From positions 2,832,080 through 2,896,079 of the forward strand of contig JAQFVV010000141.1 of assembly GCA_028023455.1 (NCBI GenBank): a stretch of 64,000 bases of DNA, in the 5' to 3' direction. This document shows positions 56,201-64,000 of the stretch, in pieces (within the stretch, counting starts at the first letter, position 1; every line of letters begins with the position of its first letter). Both the position numbers and the translations under genes were made by a program. Source of the stretch: Epiperipatus broadwayi (Eukaryota > Onychophora > Udeonychophora > Euonychophora > Peripatidae). The notes beneath the pieces are model-generated. The model had not been told where the DNA came from, did no database searches, and was given only the letters and a program-made list of their open reading frames with translations.

Positions 56201-56580
56201 TTTTAACCAATAATAATAATAAAAAAAACCCTTCAACTTCTTTTTTGAAACTTTAAGTTTGTTTATAAAGCAAAACTCCCTCCTCCCTTTTAATTAATTA
56301 ATTGTAACTTTTATTTCAAAAACTCTGATTTTTAATAATAATTTTCTTTTAATGAAAGATTTATTTTTATTTTATAATTTTTAGCTAAAAATTATTATGT
56401 ACAAACACGATATTGGTACATTTCATCACCCTCCATTTGAAAGTAAAATGTGTCATTTTTGACTGTTTTATCTCTGATAACTTTAATTATTAAATCTAAA
56501 ATTAATTATTTCCTAAGTTTGCCTTTTAATATCTTTCACTTTACATGCTAAGGGCAATCTTCAATTATACTTTACTTCTT
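53217..56580. other. No gene seen; two minus-strand PBS-like sites
   Basis: AT-rich DNA. TGGCACCAAGATCA (minus, 54075-54062) and TGGCACCCAGGG (minus, 54937-54926) look like primer binding sites of minus-strand LTR remnants. No LTR pair or pol gene was found near them. Confidence 0.35.
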
Positions 56581-56775
56581 TCAATGCTGGCAACATTGCT
56601 TACAATGGTCTAATCCTGGATAATGACCATGAGGACATCCTTTTGTGATACATGGATTTTTTGGAAATGGGGCAGATGCAGATTTGCTGATTATACTGAC
56701 ATACACATATGAAAACCAAAGCTTCAGGTGCCTGTTCTCTTGACTGGATGTTGACAAAGAAAAGGTCTTTACAAA
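56581..56775 (-). pseudogene. Possible terminal exon or remnant with Cys/His-rich end
   Basis: A minus-strand frame of about 64 residues, open from a stop near 56776 and without a Met, ends with NPCITKGCPHGHYPGLDH then CKQCCQH and a stop. The regular spacing of Cys and His suggests a small zinc-binding module at a protein C-terminus. Family not recognised. It could be a last exon, a retroelement remnant or chance. Confidence 0.25.
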
Positions 56776-59700
56776 TTGCAGGCTTCATCAACTGTCCATT
56801 TTGTCTTACACTTTGGAAAAGAGGTATGAGATATGGGGATTCTCTCCTGAAGAAGTGATTTGTGACTTACTCTTGTTTTTACTAGTGCACATTTTAAAAA
56901 AGGAATGATCCCTAATAAGTCCATTGCAGGTGATAAGTTTTATCCAGCTGACAGTTTTCACTTATCCTTATCTAAAATTTATTTCCTACTACCCTCATTC
57001 TCTTTACTTTCAAACCCTTATACATTCCTAATATAACTTAGATTGACTTTTATTTATATTATTTTAACCTGACCACCTTAATTTTAAATTCTCCTGAACC
57101 TTATCTTACATATTTATTAATAACAAGTGAAAATATTGTTATTATTATTTTTTTAAAACCATTTATTTACCTTCCTTTTATTAACATTATAAAGGGTAGC
57201 CTTACAATGCAAATATTCCTAAAAAGATCAAGCCTACTTATTAAACCCAATCCATTTGAAATTTTTAAAAAAATAATGGGAAGATTATTTGTTTGATATT
57301 ATTACATATATACATATAATGCACAATAAATTGTTATTTTATTATAAAATAAAATTCGACCAATATTTTAAAAAGTAATATTGTATATATATATATAAAC
57401 TATTTGATTAATAGACTGTGATGTATATGTATATATTTAAAAAAATTGAATATTAACTTATAATCAAATGATTTAGGGATAGCCTGAGGTTAAGTTAGGT
57501 GGCCATATGTGAAAATAAAACTGATTTTAATATTTCATTTTTTATCTGTAATAAATGAAATGTATTTAAACAATAGGCATTTAAAAATCTAAATGTATTT
57601 AAACAATAGGCAGTTAAAATATCAGCATTTCTGGAGATTTACACATGAATTGTATAAAAATAGAAACTGTTTACAAATCATTGTTCTTATTCAAAAAATA
57701 TAGCAGCTATAACAATAAACAGCAGTTTAAACTAAAATTTAGAATGCTAAAATTTAGTTTTGCTTTTTCTTTTAGTTAAATCATAAATTTTTTTAAAAGT
57801 CAAATGCTGTAACTAAAAGTTTATCAAATTCAGAAGAAAGAAAGCCATAATTGATATATTTTGAAATAATTAATCCATGTTTTGAAAGTTGTAGTAATTT
57901 TTAATACCTTAAATCTTTTCAAAAAGAATAACAAAAATTAATCTGCTGAAAACTGGAACAAGAAAAAAATATATAATAATTTTCTTAATATATATTTATA
58001 TGTAAAGTGCTTCTATATTATCCAGTAGATATTTAGGATTACAAATAATTATTGAATTGTACTTTAACATGAATATGGGTTAAATAAAAACATGCTATCA
58101 TGCATCATATTATTTCCTAACAGCTACATTAAATCTCTATTTATTTATTTTTCTACTTTATTGTAAAACACACAAGAGGATGCCTGCAGTCCAAAGTAAA
58201 TAAGCATTGGAATATTTAATGGTGAACCAATTAAGGGTCAAGGTGTTTACCATGCTCAACTACAGGAGACACCATTATACCTATCTATCCTTGCTAAGTA
58301 AAATGATTTACTAAGTGAAACTGCTTTTGGAGAACAACATGCCTAGCTATCAACTACAACTTCTATTAGGATGATTTTTATGAACTTTGTTCCAATTACA
58401 ATTTTTAATTAATGAATTAATATTGTAAATTTTTGTTTTATTTTTTTATTCTTGTTATCTATGTTGTATTTTCACACTCTGATTCTGAAGCCTCATTTTT
58501 CAGGGTTAGCAAAGAAAAAAAAGGGGGGTTATTCATTTAGATTTTTTTTTATTATAAATAAAATTTATGTTAACCCACCTTCTTCACATCAGGTAATCCT
58601 CATAAATAATAAGGTAAGATTCTCTACACTTATTTTTATAGATTAAATTGCAGCACTGGATACAGAATACATATTATATGTTTTATTTTGTTGATTAACC
58701 AATGTATATATATAATTTTCCAGTATGATTGACTAATCAACTAGTATTAATTTCTATCTCTATCATATATATAAATTGGGGGTAATTTAAATTAAATAGA
58801 TTGTTAAAATGAGTAAATATATAATTTAGCTAGCCAGCATCTGAATTATCTTAAACTACTAAAGTTTATTTGTCTATATAATTATGATTTGTAAAGAATG
58901 AGTGACATAGATGGATGTCTACCATGGGCTATAAGGGTTGGATCTGGAAAATCATTAGTTAATAAAATGGTAGAGATTCACATGTATATATTATTATTTT
59001 TATTATTTTTATCATTACTACTGTTATTATACTTCATGTTGTTTATTATAGTTAATAAATGTTTAAGAGTAGTTGCTGTGTGGATCCATTCATACCTGTT
59101 AAGGGAGTCAAAAGCAATATTCTCTCTGGGCTTGAATACTAGGGTATAACGGAATCAGAAAGGGGTGAAAGTGGATGAACTAACCTAAATTGCATTTGAT
59201 ATTATTAAATAGGGATAGAGCTAGTCAATTAAAGTGCATGCAATCATTGGTTAAGCATTTCATCAGGTTTTCATTAGCATTCTACCTGAATACCCACAGT
59301 CTGACTGTAGTTAGATGCAACTTTTCCCCCTTCCAAGCCTGGTTGGTCTCAAATTCTCTAGATTGCTATATCTGTATATTATCACTGTCTACAATTTATT
59401 TTTCCATCCATTATATCTGGCACACCATTGTTGGGTTTGGTTAGCTTATGACTGTTGATGTAGTCATCCATTATAATGTGGATATAGTCAGAAAAAAAAA
59501 CTTAGTTTATTACAATTCATTCATTAGTATTTCTACAGATATATTATACTTATTTACTTAACTTGCTTCTATTCTGCATATTTCTGTTATCTCATTCATT
59601 TATTTAGTCCTACAAACTTTACTTTTAAATTATTAATTTGACCCATTCACCTATGAACACCTTACTTATTAATATGTGTGTGTACTCATAAAAGTATTTT

Positions 59701-60079
59701 ATTTTATTGCTCATCATTATTATACAAAATTTTTATTGGACTTGATTACTTTAAACCATTTATTTATTTCCTTTTATTAACTTGCATATATTCAAAAACT
59801 TATTTGCTTAACTTCATTTTTTTTTTTTTATTTGAACTGTGTATTTACGAGCATTTCTTTTTAATTACTATGTGCATGACAAACAAAAAAAAATCTTTTA
59901 TTTAGTAAAGCCTCTTTGTTGTTATTTTACAACACAATCCATCATTTTAAATAGCATAATTCTGATTCAGGCTTATCGCCTACATCAAAATAATTATATT
60001 CAACTCATAGTCCATTTCCAGTTCTTCTCTTTTTCATTTACTTTAATATTCCACCTAATTAACTAAAAATTTATGTCAG
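56776..60079. other. No gene supported
   Basis: AT-rich DNA. A block of about 36 bp (AATGTATTTAAACAATAGGCA followed by K TTAAAA) is tandemly duplicated at 57559-57625. Patches at 58180-58370 and 58890-59440 are more complex and may be old repeats; no frame is convincing. Confidence 0.4.
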
Positions 60080-61440
60080 TCAGGTGGCTCCTGTTTACAT
60101 ATATTTTGACCATTATACTGATTTATTTTCCTATATTGATCTATAGGCTCCCTAATCAAATTTTCACAATCCACTCAGGTCAGAAATTCTATCATTTTTT
60201 CCACCTTCTGACCATTGCTAATTAGCATCATTTGCTGCACAGGCAGTGGCATCTTGTTCTGGATTGTTCTTATAATTTGATTATCCGACAATGGAAACAC
60301 CATTAAAGCCTTGAGTTTTGCCACCTGATTAAAAAAAAATGCATGAGAGTTTCTCTATGGATGCTGGGATATATTTCTTTAGATATCTTACAGAGTATAC
60401 CATCCTGTTGTGATTCACTCCAAAAGATTCTTAAGACAATGTGCCTATACTCTTCAAATGTTCATGGTTTAGCATACTGCATGTGTCACCAGTCTAAGGC
60501 TGTTCCTTGAAGGTGACTATTAGCCAGTGTAACTTTATCTCCTTGTTGCCAATCCTGTATTTGAAATAAATGAGTTTGACTCTCCAAGTGTTTTAGAGAA
60601 CTCTCTACTGCTTCAGCCTTGAATGTCACAATAGTAAATTTTTTCTCCAAGAATCTCTTGGTTGGTCTTTCTGGCATACTCTCCCTATCATAACTCTTAC
60701 ATTTACATTCCATTCAGTCTATCTTATACTCTAGTCCCTTGGTTATATCTATACATATTTTTGCACTTCCAATTTTAAGCTTATCACCACTTTCTGCTAT
60801 GTGGAATGACACCCTTTTTATTTTTTTCACAGCTTCATCAATTCTGTGTTCTACTTCTCTCTGAATGCCTTCTTTTTTAACACACTTAATTATTCCTGTG
60901 TTGTTCTAGCTATGTTTCTCCATTCCTGACATGTCTCTTCTATCTGTATTATTTTCATTTCCAAATTACTATACTTAACTCTACCTTGCTCTAATTCAGC
61001 TCTCACTTCCTTTATGCTTTCTTCTACTATCACCCTTTCCTGACTTTTTTCATTCAAATCTTTCTCTACAACTTCTATGGCTATATGATTTGTCTCTACT
61101 TCCTCCATTATTTCACCCCTCATTGCCTTTACTTCTCTAATCTCTGCTCTGAGTTCATTAATTTTTCATTTGACCTGATTAATTTCTTCCTTCAATTCTG
61201 TTTTGAGCTCTTGTTGGCTTTGTTTAAATTTCTGATGCAATTCTTTTTTGAGGTCTTGCTGACTTTGCTTAAATTCATGATGCATCTCTGTAATCAAATC
61301 TGCTTTAAGCTCTTGTTGACTTTGTGATAATTATTGCATCATACTCATCATCATTTTCATCAACATCTGCATCTCAGATACTTCTTCTTTCTCTTTTTCC
61401 ACTAACTGGGGATTTTTAAAAATATATCAGGCTTTCTTTC
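60080..61440 (-). pseudogene. Ty3/gypsy-type Gag pseudogene
   Basis: On the minus strand a coiled-coil N-terminal part comes first: about three copies of a 15-17 residue repeat built on QSQQxLKxEL (61370-61190), then further heptad-like sequence (MRGEIMEEVETNH, EEVRAELEQGR type). After about 170 bp with stops, a capsid-like part follows: VESSLKHLESQTHLFQI, then DWQQGDKVTLA, then LQGTALDW (60486), the usual Gag order of Ty3/gypsy elements. Frameshifted pieces go on: FEEYRHIVLRIFW, then NKMPLPVQQMMLISNG, then an end near 60080. Several stops and shifts: dead copy. No RT or integrase follows in the window. Confidence 0.75.
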
Positions 61441-64000
61441 AGCTACATTTCGAAAATTTCAATTGCCTTTTTTTATTAAAGTAGTGCTTACATTAAATTA
61501 AATTTAAATACTATTGTTTCCTTTTAATTTATATTGTGTATAACAAATAATGCATAAGCTAGAGTGAAGTCTTATTTATTTACTTTTGATTTTTCATAAT
61601 ACTAAAAAGTGTAACTTAATCTTACTTTAGTTAAATTTGTATTTTGTTAGATTTATTTAGTGAAACCTGTACATACTGTAAATAGTTTTTTGTTTTAATG
61701 AAAAGTATAATAAATTTGTTAAACTTGTTTTTATAAATCTCTGTGTTATTTTGATTCATTTATTCACTATCACAAATACATGATTAACAGAATTCAAAAT
61801 AAATATGATACATTTGCACATCATAAATAAATTATTCATTTTAGTAAATAATAAATTATGCAGAATATGATATTTGTATAATTTTCCTTTTGTTATAATA
61901 TCATTATAGTCGTAATTGATTACACAGTTTACTGTATAGGATTTTAATATTGTTTGTTGCCATGGATATATTTCAGATTATATCATTTTTTAATATGCCA
62001 CATGAGAAATAAAAAAATTATATTATTAATATTACTGTTATTATCATTATTATTGTTTGTCATGATATTATATAGTACATAGGATTAATAATTACTTAAT
62101 TCAGAGTAGGAATATTATTATTTACTATTGTTATTATTATTTGGTAGGTGTAGTTAGGAATCATACAAAATCCCTTATCATTTAAACTAATAGAAAGAAT
62201 AGATAGGAATCTACCAATTAAAGCCCCTCTTAATTGGTCATTTTCTCAAATGCGCAAGTGTTTAGGACCTAAGTCGAGTATATATTTTGAAAAGTTTATT
62301 TACAAATAGGTTTTACATGCCACTCCCAGAAAAGAATAAAAATGAATCCCTCCCCTTCTAGAAAAATATGCAATACCATATGAACAGCAGTGCATGAGAA
62401 TAAGAATTAACATCCCAGTAGAGCAATATCCCATGTGGCTAGCTCAGTACGCTCCACATCTTGGGTCCTCCATGAGTAAGTTAAATGGTTATTATAGGTA
62501 TGTGTTTGATAAGGAAAGAATATATTTTATCCATAAAATAATATAGAAAACAAACAAATTTGTCATCATGATGAAATATTTATTGAAATTCCGATATCCA
62601 CCACTGATTTATACTAATAATGATGTAATAAACAAAATAAATAAGAATTATTGTCACAAACCTATATATATATTATGTGTGAAAATAAATGAAAATAAAT
62701 GCAATTTTACATAAATAAGAATAATAATAAACCCTTACAGCTATATTCAATGTTTACTAATGAATAAAAGTGGTCTGAACTTTTACACTACATAAATAAG
62801 TTGTACTTAATGTGATTTGACATATGTTTACCAGATAAAAGATTTTCAGTTATATAGGCATGTACCTCCAAATTTAAACTCCATTTTATTTGAGTAAATA
62901 TAAAGAAGTTATGTGTAAATATAATTGCAATGTAACATTTTTGCTACATAATGAATAGTTGCTATCGTAATTTACAACATATCAATAAAGTTGTGTTGAC
63001 ACAGATACCTTAGGGCACTCAACATGAGGTGCAGGATCTACTTGCATTTCATGGTAGATAAGTTCTTATACATGTATATACATGCAGCACAATTGAACAC
63101 TCACCATAATTCTAAATATAATGTTATATGTTGACTTGCTTATGGGAAATTTACAATGAATAAACTTTTTGACACTCATCATAAGGTTCTGGATTGCCAA
63201 AAAATAATTTAAATATATATGGATAAATACATTTTTGACACTCAATAAGTGGTAACATATTTACCAAATATTACAAATGTATGTGCACATATATACACAT
63301 GTATATTTGTGTATGAATATTTTCAGGAGTAACAACAAGAAAACAAGTAAAAATAATTGCAACATTTGCTGAAAATACGGGTTTTGGGGATAAAAAATAA
63401 ATCAAAAAAATTAAGTAAAAGCTATATCATTACACCGGTAATAACAGAAAAATCCAATATATGCTAGGGGCATTTTCTCTTCTCTTTTTTTTAAAGATTA
63501 ATGATAAAATAGAAAAAAAAAAGTAATACATTTCTAACTATTGGAAATATCAGAGTTAATTAATTCACTATTAATAAAATGTATGCAAAGACTATCTTAT
63601 TTAGAAATAATAGTCTTTGCAAATATTTATCTGACAAAGACAAAAATATTGAAATATATTTGAATGAAATATTAAATGTTGGTTACCATTATAACCATAT
63701 ATATATATATATATATATATATAATGTTATTAAAGATTTTAATACAAAATATAAGAATAAAGAATACAAATTTTCATAATAATATTAATTTTCCTGCTAA
63801 TAAAAATTATGAATATCAATATCATATATTTCGAATGACAAAGTAAATTTTATAAAGAATATTTATAAAGGTATATGTAATATTGCATTTTACATACCTC
63901 CTCCATTAACCTTTTAACCGTTAATTAAATCATTGGTTGTATGAGGTAAAAATCAAAGCTTGTAATTGGCCAACTCACAAACTGAAGACAAAGCCTATTG
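61441..64000. other. No gene seen; (TA)n at 63698-63722
   Basis: AT-rich DNA. A hairpin lies at 63584-63621. Around 62980-63260 a loose motif (AATAAA, then TTTTGACACTCA) recurs a few times without a clear period. Confidence 0.4.
63584..63621. repeat. Perfect 12-bp hairpin
   Basis: TGCAAAGACTAT (63584-63595) and ATAGTCTTTGCA (63610-63621) are exact reverse complements around a 14-nt loop. It is not followed by a T-run and lies outside any recognised gene. Confidence 0.85.

Noticed and set aside
61085-61327. 80-codon plus-strand open frame.
   Set aside because: Antisense shadow of the Gag coiled-coil region on the minus strand.

Overview
The window is very AT-rich eukaryotic DNA with long (TA)n, (TTA)n and (TTC)n arrays, one intact-looking intronless receptor gene and a dense, mostly decayed set of nested retroelements. 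It fits an invertebrate animal, possibly a flatworm or another lophotrochozoan, because of a melatonin-receptor-like GPCR, Penelope-like elements and a Tx1/L1-like LINE. The species cannot be fixed from sequence alone. The only convincing intact host-type gene is the GPCR at 2545-3498.

Layout. 1-621 holds a decayed LINE reverse transcriptase fragment on the minus strand. 2545-3498 is the GPCR. 8766-15240 is a Penelope-like (PLE) cluster: a GIY-YIG endonuclease piece between two 281-282 bp inverted arms carrying a hammerhead-like core, and three diverged copies of a second PLE family around it. 18247-28068 reads as one minus-strand, pol-less LTR element: a 1.7 kb LTR, a coiled-coil gag-like pseudogene, a primer binding site, and the other LTR split by a 4.9 kb insertion bounded by (TA)n. 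28959-32581 is a LINE insertion with target duplications of about 33 bp. 34151-48063 is a second pol-less LTR element on the plus strand with 2.57 kb LTRs, a PBS, a PPT and a Lys/Glu-rich gag-like pseudogene. Its interior contains a 5.1 kb array of 409 bp units. 48-61 kb holds microsatellites, isolated PBS-like sites and a Ty3/gypsy-type Gag pseudogene (60080-61440, minus).

The standout system is the 409 bp array at 37493-42592. Every unit encodes, on the minus strand, a complete type I hammerhead ribozyme: CUGAUGA, a stem II hairpin, GAAA, a very short stem III, an AUC cleavage triplet, and a two-part stem I. There are twelve head-to-tail copies, and a thirteenth, inverted copy at the right end puts an intact ribozyme on the plus strand. 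A minus-strand transcript should cut itself into 409-nt monomers, as retrozymes and ribozyme-bearing satellites do. The array sits inside the pol-less LTR element, is bordered by (TA)n on both sides, and its terminal inverted copy looks like a cDNA fold-back. Degenerate hammerhead-like cores also occur in the PLE arms, so the window appears to contain two independent ribozyme-associated retroelement types.

The PLE, LINE, Gag and LTR pieces are almost all broken by stops and frameshifts. Many junctions between elements fall in (TA)n tracts, some of which lie at the centre of short palindromes.
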